From contig NZ_AUJK01000004.1 of the NCBI RefSeq assembly GCF_000424185.1, forward strand, positions 124,001-188,000: a stretch of 64,000 bases of DNA. The letters run 5' to 3'. Position 1 is the stretch's first letter. Each line of letters opens with the position of its first letter. This document shows positions 1 through 8,922 of the stretch, piece by piece. The stretch is from Prevotella sp. AGR2160. GTDB taxonomy: Bacteria > Bacteroidota > Bacteroidia > Bacteroidales > Bacteroidaceae. Position numbers and translations under genes: made by a program. Below the pieces are notes generated by a model. It was given only the letters and a program-made list of their open reading frames with translations, did no database searches and was not told the DNA's origin.

Positions 1-57
1 ACTGCTGCTGAACCCTGTCAGCAAGGCAGCCATAACAACATATTTAATCGCTTTCAT
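1..57 (-). CDS. Start of a secreted or membrane protein (partial)
   Basis: Only the first 19 codons are inside the window. They read MKAIKYVVMAALLTGFSSS, a lysine-bearing N terminus followed by a hydrophobic stretch, as in a signal peptide. The gene follows the PstS-like gene on the same strand after an 87-base gap. In Bacteroidota this exbB-exbD-tonB-PstS train is often followed by a TPR-repeat protein, so that is the best guess, but nothing of the mature protein is visible. Confidence 0.5.
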   Translation of the reverse strand, partial: MKAIKYVVMAALLTGFSSS

Positions 58-144
58 ATTCTGTGTGATTAAAAAATGAATATTCTTTTTCGTTTGGACG
101 TTGTCCGAAAACAAACGTTTACTCAACTTCAAAAAAAACTACAC

Positions 145-1116
145 TTACTGGTCGTTGACCTGCACATCACGGATGACGACATCACCGCGGTAAGGGAGGA
201 GGCCCGTCTTATAGATAACCTTCTGACCGATCGGCATCTCCAGAAAATGACCGAATCCATAGGGTAGACCGTTGATAGGATCGTTGAGGAGCGCGTAGAT
301 CGTACGGATCATCGGATAGGCTCCAGTCCAGAGATAGTACTGATACGGCTTGAAACTGTTCATCGGCGTCGCTTTGTCAGCCTTACTGACAGAGACTACG
401 GTGACATTCTTCTTGAAGGTTGTATTCGTAGAATCGCCCTCGTCATTGAGCCAGTTAGACCCGATGATACCGATGGCGTTAGGAGTTTTCTGCACAAAGT
501 TGACGACTTCCTTGGAAGTCTTGGCGGCGAAGACATTAGGATTGGCAATAGCCTTTCCTTTCAACAGGGAGTCCACGCACCAGTCGATAGCACTCGACTT
601 ATTCGTATCGAAGACCACCTGCATCGTTCCCTTGTTAGAGGCAGGGTTAATCTGTCTCCAGGATGTGATCTGACCGAGAAGGATCTTCTTGAAGTCATTC
701 ACGCTGAGACACGTATCCGTATTCGCCCTATTCACGATGAGGGCAAGACCATCATAAGCCAGTTTGATAGATACCGGCATAAACTTACGATCCTGCAGAT
801 TTTTTCTCTCCTTAGCAGAGAAATCACGCGATGTGATGACCAAACAAATCTTTCCTTTCAGAAGGTCGTTCATCGCATCCGTCTCATTGGTATACACGGG
901 CACGATGCGTGCCTGTGGGTAGATACCCTCGAAGACCTCACGCTCTTCTTCGACAATGGGACTAAAACTTTCATCGGAAGCGATCTTGACCACTCCCGAT
1001 GTCGGCGTATCTGTTCTGCCGCCCTTATGCTTCTTCTCCTGACAGGAAGTCAGGAAAACAGCCATAAGGGCGACAGTAAAGAGTCCTACAAAAATGTAAG
1101 AATGTTTATTCAGCAT
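145..1116 (-). CDS. PstS-like phosphate-type substrate-binding lipoprotein
   Basis: A 323-residue protein of the PBP-like family. It has a lipoprotein signal peptide with lipobox LTSC and the lipidated cysteine at residue 25. The mature part has the layout of periplasmic phosphate-binding proteins (a VKIASDESF strand near residue 42, then GIIGSNWL near 220). No ABC permease or ATPase gene lies nearby. It starts 10 bases after the tonB stop, so it is probably cotranscribed with the TonB module. It may bind phosphate or another small anion, or serve an accessory role in TonB-dependent uptake. The family call is firm and the ligand is not. Confidence 0.8.
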   Translation of the reverse strand: MLNKHSYIFVGLFTVALMAVFLTSCQEKKHKGGRTDTPTSGVVKIASDESFSPIVEEEREVFEGIYPQARIVPVYTNETDAMNDLLKGKICLVITSRDFSAKERKNLQDRKFMPVSIKLAYDGLALIVNRANTDTCLSVNDFKKILLGQITSWRQINPASNKGTMQVVFDTNKSSAIDWCVDSLLKGKAIANPNVFAAKTSKEVVNFVQKTPNAIGIIGSNWLNDEGDSTNTTFKKNVTVVSVSKADKATPMNSFKPYQYYLWTGAYPMIRTIYALLNDPINGLPYGFGHFLEMPIGQKVIYKTGLLPYRGDVVIRDVQVNDQ

Positions 1117-1126
1117 AAATCATTGT

Positions 1127-1975
1127 TTACTGCAGACGGAAAGAAACCGGAACGTTGTACTTCACACGTACGGCGGAACCATTCTGCTTACCAGGGTTCC
1201 AACGCGGCATGCTACGGACGACACGGGCAGCCTCACGGTCAAGAGAGGGGTCTACGGAACGTACAACCTGTACATCCGTGATAGAACCATCTTTCTCAAC
1301 GACGAAGGAAACGACGACACGTCCCTGTACACCATTCTCCTGTGCGACGACAGGATACTTCACATTACTGCTCAGGTAAGACATCAGAGCACCATTACCA
1401 CCCGGGAAGGACGGCATCTGCTCCACGACATCGAAGACCTTGTTCTCCACTGCCGGAGCAGCAGCAGCCTGGGGCTTCGGAGCCTCCTCGGTGACGATCT
1501 CCTGGGTAGCCTTGAGGACAGTACCCTCATCGCTGTTACCCTTGACATCGAAAGCACCGACGGCAGTCTTACTATTGTTCAGATCGTTCTGTGATACAAT
1601 CTCCTTCTTTACCTCGGAGTCTTTCTTAATCACAGGAGCGGTAAACTTGATAGAGCTCTTAACCTGCTTGACGACCTCTTTCTTCTCTTCTTTCTGTACC
1701 GGAGCCTTACGCTCTACCTTAGCCTTCTTCTTAGCCTGGTTGAGTTCCTGCAGGGTGACACCTGAAGTAACGGCAACCTTCTGCTTGTTGGCTTCGACGA
1801 TGGCCTGGATACCGATGATAGAAGCGATGATTGCAGCAGCAACGAGCATGATAATGATCGCGAGGATGTTACGCTTCGTAACGCCGCGACGAAGCTTGTA
1901 GGCCCCGTACTCCTTGTTACGATTGGCGAACACCATTTCGATCCATTTCGGATCGTATAGATCTATTTTTGCCAT
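1127..1975 (-). CDS. tonB: TonB energy transducer
   Basis: A 282-residue TonB-family protein that carries inner-membrane proton-motive energy to outer-membrane receptors. It has a short cytoplasmic N terminus, one membrane segment at about residues 37-60, and a Lys/Glu/Pro/Ala-rich periplasmic linker. The TonB C-terminal domain runs from about residue 190 (FPGGNGALMSYL) to the end (VPVSFRLQ). The N terminus includes the NRNKEYGAYKLRR segment common in Bacteroidota TonB proteins. It lies 39 bases after the second exbD, consistent with an exbB-exbD-exbD-tonB operon. Confidence 0.92.
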   Translation of the reverse strand: MAKIDLYDPKWIEMVFANRNKEYGAYKLRRGVTKRNILAIIIMLVAAAIIASIIGIQAIVEANKQKVAVTSGVTLQELNQAKKKAKVERKAPVQKEEKKEVVKQVKSSIKFTAPVIKKDSEVKKEIVSQNDLNNSKTAVGAFDVKGNSDEGTVLKATQEIVTEEAPKPQAAAAPAVENKVFDVVEQMPSFPGGNGALMSYLSSNVKYPVVAQENGVQGRVVVSFVVEKDGSITDVQVVRSVDPSLDREAARVVRSMPRWNPGKQNGSAVRVKYNVPVSFRLQ

Positions 1976-2014
1976 TGTTCTTTTACTTTTTAGTTAATAT
2001 GTCCGTTGACTCGA

Positions 2015-2668
2015 TTACTTGATACCCATGTTGTTGATCAGTTTCTGATCATCCGGGGTAATCTTATCAATGACATAAGTACCAATACAGCAGATCTGCA
2101 TCTCATCGAGTACGTCAATCAGATTCTTGTAAGAAGCAGTCAACAACGGTTTGATGACAACGGTAAGGGTAGCCTTTCGCTGGCCCGTTCCGTCGTAATA
2201 GCCGTCCTTCAACTTGTTCAGTTCCCGCTGATAGACAGAGTCGGGATACTGAGCAGGATGTTTCAACTTCTCCTGATCGAGCTTGTTCTTAGCGAGAAGG
2301 ATCTCAGCGACAGGAGCCTCACCTTCCTCAGTCTTGTGATTGATGAGCACCTTACGGAGACCATTCTTGCCCCATGTCGTCTGCTTCAACCACGTCTTAC
2401 TGTCATACTGAGGAACGCCCTCGCCATACCAGATGGCGTTGTTGGCGCCAATGAAGACGGTAATCGTATGAGAAGCTTTCGTCTCTGACTGATCCTGTTT
2501 GTTTACGTTCTGATCCTTGGTAGGCATCGTTAACTGCATCGTCTGAGGCTTGCTCAGAGAAGTACAGAGCATGAAGAACGTAATCAACAGCATCATCATA
2601 TCAACCATAGGAGTGAAGTCCACACGGACATTCATCTTCTTCTGTTTGCTTTTGTTCTGTTTTGCCAT
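2015..2668 (-). CDS. exbD: ExbD-type biopolymer transporter (distal copy)
   Basis: A 217-residue ExbD/TolR protein, a subunit of the ExbB-ExbD proton channel that powers TonB. One N-terminal membrane helix lies at about residues 18-40 and contains the conserved Asp (residue 23 in FTPMVD). The rest is periplasmic. It is longer than enteric ExbD (about 140 residues) because of an inserted region in the periplasmic domain, which is common in Bacteroidota. It starts 3 bases after the first exbD. The two copies differ in sequence and may form a mixed channel. Confidence 0.92.
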   Translation of the reverse strand: MAKQNKSKQKKMNVRVDFTPMVDMMMLLITFFMLCTSLSKPQTMQLTMPTKDQNVNKQDQSETKASHTITVFIGANNAIWYGEGVPQYDSKTWLKQTTWGKNGLRKVLINHKTEEGEAPVAEILLAKNKLDQEKLKHPAQYPDSVYQRELNKLKDGYYDGTGQRKATLTVVIKPLLTASYKNLIDVLDEMQICCIGTYVIDKITPDDQKLINNMGIK

Positions 2669-2671
2669 TTT

Positions 2672-3292
2672 TTAGTCCTCCACCTTCTTATATGATGTCA
2701 TCAGATAGTAACGGTTCTCATCCATATCACGGAGCTCATCCATGACGCGCTTCACAATCTTATAAGGAGTGTGCTCGTCGGCCTTGATGCAGAGCTTCAT
2801 GTCAGGATTGACGTCCTTCGCAGCAGTGACCCACTGCTGGAATTCACTCTTCTTATCAGAGGAGTTCTGGATAGAGTCCATAGGGATGCCCATGGTAGGC
2901 AGCAAAGCTGCCATATCGCTCTTCGACTGACTCAGATACTGAGAGAGCTTATCCAAAGGGGCACCGAACATGGCGTCATCCTTGAACTTCTTAATCTGTT
3001 CGCCCGTGAGCTGGATATTATTGTTACCGGCGACCTCCTGAAGCGTAGCTTCAAGATCCGTCGTCTTATCCATGCCCATAAAGACCTTGCCGTCTTTGTT
3101 GACAAGAATCTCGAGCACGTCTTTCTCGGGGACCTTAATTTCCGATACTGATCCAGGAGTAACGACCTTCACGGGCTCGTTCTTAACGAACGTAGACGTC
3201 AACATGAAGAACGTCAACAGAAGGACCATGACATCGGACATAGGGGTCATATCGATCCAGACGTCATTCTTCTTAATTTTTACTTTACCCAT
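2672..3292 (-). CDS. exbD: ExbD-type biopolymer transporter (proximal copy)
   Basis: A 206-residue ExbD/TolR protein directly downstream of exbB (30-base gap). The N terminus reads DMTPMSDVMVLLLTFFML, a single transmembrane helix with the proton-carrying Asp at residue 20. The C-terminal part (CIKADEHTPYKIVKRVMDELRDM) matches the usual periplasmic ExbD fold. Paired non-identical exbD genes are typical of Bacteroidota TonB operons. The role of the second copy is not established from sequence. Confidence 0.92.
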   Translation of the reverse strand: MGKVKIKKNDVWIDMTPMSDVMVLLLTFFMLTSTFVKNEPVKVVTPGSVSEIKVPEKDVLEILVNKDGKVFMGMDKTTDLEATLQEVAGNNNIQLTGEQIKKFKDDAMFGAPLDKLSQYLSQSKSDMAALLPTMGIPMDSIQNSSDKKSEFQQWVTAAKDVNPDMKLCIKADEHTPYKIVKRVMDELRDMDENRYYLMTSYKKVED

Positions 3293-3322
3293 AGCGATAA
3301 AATTTTAAAGGGTTAGCAAAAA

Positions 3323-4168
3323 TTAAGCCTCTTCCGTGTGGTTTGCTTCGTATGTCTGAGCGATTGAGTAACCTACCTCGTCGAGTGCGTATGTCAACTT
3401 ATCGATCTTGTTGGTGAAGTAGTTATAAGAGATAACAGCGCACCAAGAAGTTGCGATACCGAAAGCGGTGTTGATCAAGGCCTCAGAAATACCAGTGGAC
3501 AGAGCCAGAGAGTCACCACCACCACCAGCGGCCAGAGCGGCGAAGGAACGGATCATACCGGTAACGGTACCAAGCAGACCGGTCAACGTACCCAGTGTAA
3601 CGATCGTAGCGATGATCGGGAGGTTCATCGTCAGGGTAGGCATCTCAAGCTGAGTAGCCTCCTCGTGAGCCTGCTGGATCTTAGCGACCTTCTGAGCCTT
3701 CTTCAGAGAAGCGTTGGCACCAGACTCCATGTCAGCGTAAGCGTTGAGGGAAGCCAGGACGACGTTAGCGACAGAACCGCGCTGCTTGTCGCAGAGCTGA
3801 TGAGCCTTAGCGAAGTCGTTAGCATTCAGAGCAGCCTTGATGTTCTGGACGAACTTAGGCAGAGAGCCCTTACCGAAAGCGGTACGGAGGGCGAGGATAC
3901 GCTCGATGGAGAGCGCGATGACGGTAAGCAAGAGCGTGTGGATGACAGGCACCACGACGCCACCTTTGTAGATGGTTCCCCAGATGTTGGAGTTCAGCAC
4001 GGCACCGGTAGGATCGCCATTGACGAAGTGGGCCGGAGAGCCGAGGAAGAACTTAAAGTTGCAGACAGCGATGATGAAACATACAACGATGATCCAGAAT
4101 GCTGCACGGATACCTGTGAAGCCCTCAGATTTCTTCTTAGGGCTTACCTTTTGATTTGTAGTTGCCAT
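3323..4168 (-). CDS. exbB: MotA/TolQ/ExbB proton channel protein
   Basis: A 281-residue ExbB-family membrane protein that forms the pentameric proton channel with ExbD. It has an N-terminal membrane segment (about residues 23-43), a second around 75-95, and a C-terminal pair of helices around 175-245. The hallmark GTLTGLLGTVTGMIRSF segment is present at about residues 197-213. It is the first gene of the TonB operon. A TATCTTTG minus-7 box lies about 90 bases upstream. Confidence 0.93.
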   Translation of the reverse strand: MATTNQKVSPKKKSEGFTGIRAAFWIIVVCFIIAVCNFKFFLGSPAHFVNGDPTGAVLNSNIWGTIYKGGVVVPVIHTLLLTVIALSIERILALRTAFGKGSLPKFVQNIKAALNANDFAKAHQLCDKQRGSVANVVLASLNAYADMESGANASLKKAQKVAKIQQAHEEATQLEMPTLTMNLPIIATIVTLGTLTGLLGTVTGMIRSFAALAAGGGGDSLALSTGISEALINTAFGIATSWCAVISYNYFTNKIDKLTYALDEVGYSIAQTYEANHTEEA

Positions 4169-4258
4169 AATTTAATTACTTAAGTTATTAGTGAATTTAA
4201 TATTTATATTTTCTTTGTTCAATTGTTCCAGATCAGTGGTTCTTGATCAAATCAGATG

Positions 4259-4266
4259 CAAAGATA
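4259..4266 (-). promoter_or_regulatory. Probable minus-7 box for the exbB operon
   Basis: Read on the minus strand this is TATCTTTG, matching the Bacteroidota TAnnTTTG consensus, 90 bases before exbB. No good TTG minus-33 box is seen at the usual 20-base spacing. Confidence 0.5.
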
Positions 4267-4323
4267 GCAAAATCAAATGAACGAGGCCCCTGTTTAAGAA
4301 CATTTAACTCAATATTTTTCGCC

Positions 4324-5517
4324 TTACTTCAGTCTGCCGAGAGCTTCCTTGATACGGCGCATAGCCTCAACGATATTCTCATCACTTGTGGCATAGCTCA
4401 TACGGAAACAGTCCGGATCACCAAACGCATCACCGCCAACGGTAGCCACATGGGCGACATCAAGGAGGTAGAAGGCGAAATCGGTCGAGTTGTTAATCTT
4501 TCGCTCACCATCACTTTTTCCAAAGAAGTTGGAGCATTTCGGGAAGAGGTAGAAAGCACCTTCGGGGACATTGACTTCAAGGCCTGGGATCTCCTTAGCG
4601 AGTTTGACGATGAGGTCACGACGGCGTTCAAAGGCCTTGCGCATCTCCTCCACGCAGTTCTGAGAACTGATATAGGCAGCGAGGGCAGCCCGCTGACTGA
4701 CATCGCAGGTACCACTGGTATACTGGCCCTGCAGTTTGTTCATGCCCTTGACGATCCACTCCGGTGCGGCCACCCATCCAAGACGCCAACCGGTCATGGC
4801 ATAGGCCTTACTGACACCATTACAGATGATCGTACGCTCTTTCATGCCAGGATAGGAAGCGATGGAAGCATGCTTACCGATATAGTTGATATGCTCGTAA
4901 ATCTCATCAGAGAGCACAAAGATATCATCGTGCTTCAGAATGACCTCAGCAAGACTGTTCAGCTCTTCTTGAGAGTAGACACTTCCTGTAGGATTGCTCG
5001 GCGAACAAAGGATGACCATCTTCGTCTTCGGCGTGATGGCAGCTTCGAGTTGTGCGGCCGTCATACGGAAGTTTTGCTCGAAACCGGCCCGTACAATAAC
5101 GGGCTTACCACCGGCGAGCTTCACCATCTGCGGATAGCTCACCCAGTAAGGAGCGGGAATAATGACTTCGTCATCAGGGTTTACAAGGGCAAGGATCGTA
5201 TTGCACACGCCCTGTTTGCCACCCGTACCGACGATGATCTCATTGAAGGTATAATCGAGCTGATTCTCTTTCTTCAACTTCTCGGCGATAGCCCCCCGCA
5301 GGTCTTTATAACCGGGAACAGGAGAATACTTAGAGTAGTTGTCATCGATAGCCTTCTTACCGGCAGCCTTGATGTGGTCAGGGGTCATAAAGTCAGGCTC
5401 ACCAACGCTCATATTGATGACGTCGACGCCCTGGGCCTTCATCTCATTGCTTTTCTGGGACATCGCCAGAGTTGCTGACGGTGCAAGTCTTTGTAAACGA
5501 TCAGATAACTGTGCCAT
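4324..5517 (-). CDS. Class I/II PLP aminotransferase (aspartate aminotransferase type)
   Basis: A 397-residue fold-type I PLP enzyme. Visible motifs are SVGEPDF near the N terminus, SPSNPTGS, the SDEIYEH strand carrying the PLP-pyridine Asp, and NGVSKAYAMTGWRLGW with the Schiff-base lysine. The C-terminal arginine that binds the substrate carboxylate fits FRMSYA. The overall pattern is that of the type Ib aspartate aminotransferase subgroup, so transfer between aspartate and 2-oxoglutarate is likely, although other acidic or aromatic substrates cannot be excluded. It is a single gene with a TAATTTTG box about 30 bases upstream. Confidence 0.9.
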   Translation of the reverse strand: MAQLSDRLQRLAPSATLAMSQKSNEMKAQGVDVINMSVGEPDFMTPDHIKAAGKKAIDDNYSKYSPVPGYKDLRGAIAEKLKKENQLDYTFNEIIVGTGGKQGVCNTILALVNPDDEVIIPAPYWVSYPQMVKLAGGKPVIVRAGFEQNFRMTAAQLEAAITPKTKMVILCSPSNPTGSVYSQEELNSLAEVILKHDDIFVLSDEIYEHINYIGKHASIASYPGMKERTIICNGVSKAYAMTGWRLGWVAAPEWIVKGMNKLQGQYTSGTCDVSQRAALAAYISSQNCVEEMRKAFERRRDLIVKLAKEIPGLEVNVPEGAFYLFPKCSNFFGKSDGERKINNSTDFAFYLLDVAHVATVGGDAFGDPDCFRMSYATSDENIVEAMRRIKEALGRLK

Positions 5518-5544
5518 ATTCTATTCTTACTATGAAACTAACTG

Positions 5545-5552
5545 CAAAATTA
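5545..5552 (-). promoter_or_regulatory. Probable minus-7 box for the aminotransferase gene
   Basis: Minus-strand TAATTTTG (TAnnTTTG type) lies 28 bases before the aminotransferase start. A TTG occurs 16 bases further upstream, shorter than the usual spacing of about 20. Confidence 0.45.
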
Positions 5553-5626
5553 ATCATTTTATTTTGTACAACGAAATAAACGGTGCATTATTTCATCGAA
5601 ATGCAACATTTCGTTAACAATTTTTC

Positions 5627-6838
5627 CTATTTCAGATGGAGGAGATGTCCCATACGGTCACGCTTTGTCTCGAGGTACCGTTTGTCGTAAGGATTGGGCT
5701 TTATCTCAATGGGTACGATCTCGCTGATCTCCAACCCATAAGCCTCAAGGCCTACACGTTTCACTGGGTTATTCGTCATTAAGCGCATCTTATGGATACC
5801 CAGATGACGGAGCATCTGGGCGCCACAACCATAGTCACGCTCATCGGGTTTGAAGCCGAGATGAATGTTAGCATCGACCGTATCGAAACCTTCCTCCTGA
5901 AGTTTATAGGCACGGATCTTGTTCATCAGACCGATGCCGCGACCTTCCTGCTGCATATAAATAACGACACCCTTGCCCTCCTTCTCGATCATCTGCATAG
6001 CCTTGTGGAGCTGTTCACCACAGTCACAACGCATACTGCCAAGGATATCACCGGTGGCGCAGGAAGAATGGACACGCACGAGGACGGGCTCATTCTCTTC
6101 CCACGTACCCTTGATAAGGGCCATATGCTCGAGACCGTTACTCGTCTGACGGAAGGGAATCAGGTGGAAATGGCCGTAGACCGTAGGCAGATCGACCTCG
6201 TCACCCACCTCGATGCTACTCTCTTTCTTCAGACGGTAAGCGATGAGGTCCTTGATAGAGATGACCTTCATGTCCCATTGTTTGGCATACTCCAGGAGTT
6301 GGGGCAGACGGGCCATCGTACCATCCTCATTCATAATCTCCATGAGGGCACCGGCAGGATAGAGTCCACAGAGCTTACAGAGATCGACGGCAGCCTCAGT
6401 ATGTCCACTGCGGCGCAAGACGCCATTGTCCTGTGCATAGAGGGGATTGATATGTCCGGGACGGCCGAAGGTCTGCGGCGTGGCGTTGGGATCGGCGAGG
6501 GCCTTGATGGTCTCTGCACGGTCATGGGCGGAGACTCCCGTGGTACATCCCTCGAGTTTATCGACGGTGATGGTGAACGGCGTGCCGAGCATGGACGTGT
6601 TCTCCTCCACCTGATGGGGGAGATCAAGCTCATCGGCACGGGAGATGGTGATCGGAGCGCAGAGGACGCCACGGGCATGCTTCAGCATGAAGTTCACCTT
6701 CTCCGGGGTGATCATTTCTGCAGCCGTGATCAGATCACCCTCATTCTCACGGTCCTCATCATCGACGACGATGACAAACTTGCCTTCCTTGAAATCTTTC
6801 AGTGCATCTTCGATGCTGCTTAATTTATTTTCTTCCAT
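5627..6838 (-). CDS. ribBA: Bifunctional DHBP synthase / GTP cyclohydrolase II
   Basis: A riboflavin biosynthesis fusion of 403 residues from the start chosen here. The N-terminal half is 3,4-dihydroxy-2-butanone-4-phosphate synthase ([11 protein letters not shown], then GHTEAAVDL). The C-terminal half is GTP cyclohydrolase II, with the zinc cysteines in [20 protein letters not shown] and the GRGIGL motif. The reading frame stays open to an upstream ATG at 6889, but those 17 extra residues look unlike the family, so MEENKLSS is preferred. The lptF-like gene ends 54 bases upstream and the two genes may be cotranscribed. Confidence 0.94.
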   Translation of the reverse strand: MEENKLSSIEDALKDFKEGKFVIVVDDEDRENEGDLITAAEMITPEKVNFMLKHARGVLCAPITISRADELDLPHQVEENTSMLGTPFTITVDKLEGCTTGVSAHDRAETIKALADPNATPQTFGRPGHINPLYAQDNGVLRRSGHTEAAVDLCKLCGLYPAGALMEIMNEDGTMARLPQLLEYAKQWDMKVISIKDLIAYRLKKESSIEVGDEVDLPTVYGHFHLIPFRQTSNGLEHMALIKGTWEENEPVLVRVHSSCATGDILGSMRCDCGEQLHKAMQMIEKEGKGVVIYMQQEGRGIGLMNKIRAYKLQEEGFDTVDANIHLGFKPDERDYGCGAQMLRHLGIHKMRLMTNNPVKRVGLEAYGLEISEIVPIEIKPNPYDKRYLETKRDRMGHLLHLK

Positions 6839-6892
6839 AGTTGACTTATACCTTAATATATAATAGGGGTTGATATTTTTTTCTGACAATGG

Positions 6893-8812
6893 TCATTCTT
6901 CTCCTTCTTGCAAGGCAGCGAGCTCCTTCAGACGTGGGATAAGCCGGTCGTTGACACCCATGATCATCCGCAGGTCACGATAGAGTCGGAGCCGGAAACG
7001 GAACATACGGAAATAGAAGAACAGACCGGCGGGGATAATGATAGCCGCCATAATATTCATCCAGCGATGTTCGAAAGGACGGGTATGAGATTTTGTGATC
7101 AACACCGGATATTGGTTGATATCGTTGAGTACGATCTTGTCACGCGTATTGCCGAGGTCCTCGATGACCTTCTCCAGCTGAGCGCTGACCTCTTCGATGA
7201 CATGGTCCGGACGATATTTAAAGAACGTACGGATAACATTCGGCAATCGCTTCAGATGGTGAAGACGGTTATAATTCATGATATTCATACTCATCTTCTC
7301 CAGGAGCTGTGCGTCAACAGCATACTGGGGCTCCTCAATGATTACCTCCTTACCGAAGACATGACGCTTGACGCGCAGGCCGAAGACTTTACGGAAGAAG
7401 AGGCGGTAAGCATCCATATTAAAGACGACAGAGTCGTTGTTTGCCTTATAGGTGACGAAAACGGCCAACGGGATGAGAACTGCCGGGGCCATGAGCTTAC
7501 CGAACCACACTGACCACATACCGCCGCGTGCCATTCGATAGCCCGTGTTGTCAAGGATATAATAGACGATAAAGACGAGGACGGAGACGATGACAGGGAC
7601 GCCAAGGCCACCCTTACGTATGATGGCACCCAATGGAGCACCGATAAAAAAGAAGATCAGACAAGAAAGGGACAGCGTGAACTTATCAATGCCCCAGATA
7701 TAATGCTCCCGAATCATCTTATCACCATCGGCGGTCACCTGCGCCTTGAAGTCGAGGTCCATCTTCTCATTCTGTATCGTGGAGAGAGCGGAGCTCACGG
7801 CCATCTGCCGACGGTCAGCAGGGAGATGGGCGAAGATGGTGTCGATGTTATAGTTGTCGGCAGCAGCGATGCGGAGAGCACCGAGAGAGTCACGGCGCGA
7901 CAGATGGGGTACGGAGTAGTACATCATCCGGGCCTGGTCGTAATAGGACCGGCCGATACTGTCGTAGCTCTCCTTCAGGGAGTCGATACCCTGACTGATC
8001 TTCGCCAGACTCTTCGTACGGGCATTCTGCGCGATACCGGCGGCATCGGCGAGGTTGAAGTCACCATCGAAGTCAAGGACAATGCGCTTCGCCACGAATG
8101 TCTCACGGCGGTAAGGGACGGCGGCACTGTTGCCGAAATCGGAGGAGTTCATGTTCTCAAACCACTCCCCACTCCACAGCCGCATGACGAGGTGCTTCTT
8201 CTCCGCCGTCGACTGCAGCATGCCCGAGTCGGCGAGGATGATAGCGGCATCCTCATAGCTGCCCGTCATCCGGTAGATCATGATGCCATAGAGATGACCC
8301 GTGTTGAGGTCTTTCTTCTGTACATAGATATTCGTGTTCGGGATACCGTCATAGAACACGCCCTCAGGGATCTCCAGTTCCGGAGATTTCTGTTTCATGG
8401 AGACAAGAAGCTGGATGAGTTTCGTGTTCGACTCCGGTCCTATGGTATTCTGGAAATAGAAAGAGCCGAGGGTAATGATGCAGACGATGGCGATCAGACC
8501 ACGGAAAGACTGCAGAAGTGAGATACCCGCGGCCTTGATAGCCGTGAGCTCCGATGACTCACCAAGATTACCGAAAGTGATCAGAGAAGACAGCAAAATG
8601 GCCAAGGGCAGCGCCTGCGGGATCAGCATCAGGCCCATATACCAGAAGAACTGGGCGAGGATCTCCAGTGACAGGCCTTTGCCGATGAGGTCGTCGACAT
8701 AGCGCCAGAGGAACTGCATCATCAGCACAAACTGGCAGATGAAGAAGGTCCCCAGGAAGAGCATGCCAAACTGCTTGGCAATAAATATATCGAGTTTTTT
8801 GATTCGAATCAT
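6893..8812 (-). CDS. LptF/LptG-family permease (YjgP/YjgQ)
   Basis: A membrane protein of 639 residues from the start at MIRIKKLDIFIAKQF. LptF/LptG subunits sit in the inner membrane with LptB and pull lipopolysaccharide out toward the outer membrane. The N terminus has paired membrane helices around residues 10-110 (QALPLAILLSSLITFGNLGE). A periplasmic domain follows, then a second helical block (FTLSLSCLIFFFIGAPLGAIIRKGG). It is much longer than the usual 360 residues because of a C-terminal extension with another membrane segment, a form seen in Bacteroidota where one permease may replace the F/G pair. An alternative start at 8842 adds ten residues. Confidence 0.88.
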   Translation of the reverse strand: MIRIKKLDIFIAKQFGMLFLGTFFICQFVLMMQFLWRYVDDLIGKGLSLEILAQFFWYMGLMLIPQALPLAILLSSLITFGNLGESSELTAIKAAGISLLQSFRGLIAIVCIITLGSFYFQNTIGPESNTKLIQLLVSMKQKSPELEIPEGVFYDGIPNTNIYVQKKDLNTGHLYGIMIYRMTGSYEDAAIILADSGMLQSTAEKKHLVMRLWSGEWFENMNSSDFGNSAAVPYRRETFVAKRIVLDFDGDFNLADAAGIAQNARTKSLAKISQGIDSLKESYDSIGRSYYDQARMMYYSVPHLSRRDSLGALRIAAADNYNIDTIFAHLPADRRQMAVSSALSTIQNEKMDLDFKAQVTADGDKMIREHYIWGIDKFTLSLSCLIFFFIGAPLGAIIRKGGLGVPVIVSVLVFIVYYILDNTGYRMARGGMWSVWFGKLMAPAVLIPLAVFVTYKANNDSVVFNMDAYRLFFRKVFGLRVKRHVFGKEVIIEEPQYAVDAQLLEKMSMNIMNYNRLHHLKRLPNVIRTFFKYRPDHVIEEVSAQLEKVIEDLGNTRDKIVLNDINQYPVLITKSHTRPFEHRWMNIMAAIIIPAGLFFYFRMFRFRLRLYRDLRMIMGVNDRLIPRLKELAALQEGEE

Positions 8813-8846
8813 AATCTGCTGATGGCTTCTACCGCCTATCAAGTTG

Positions 8847-8854
8847 CAAAATTA
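8847..8854 (-). promoter_or_regulatory. Probable minus-7 box for the LptF-like gene
   Basis: Minus-strand TAATTTTG lies 34 bases before the preferred start at 8812. If this box is used, the ATG at 8842 would be almost at the transcription start, which supports the downstream start. Confidence 0.45.
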
Positions 8855-8922
8855 AGAATAAAAAATCAAAATCCACTATTTTTCCACTACTTTTTCCATC
8901 ATTATCCATTATCTATTCTCTA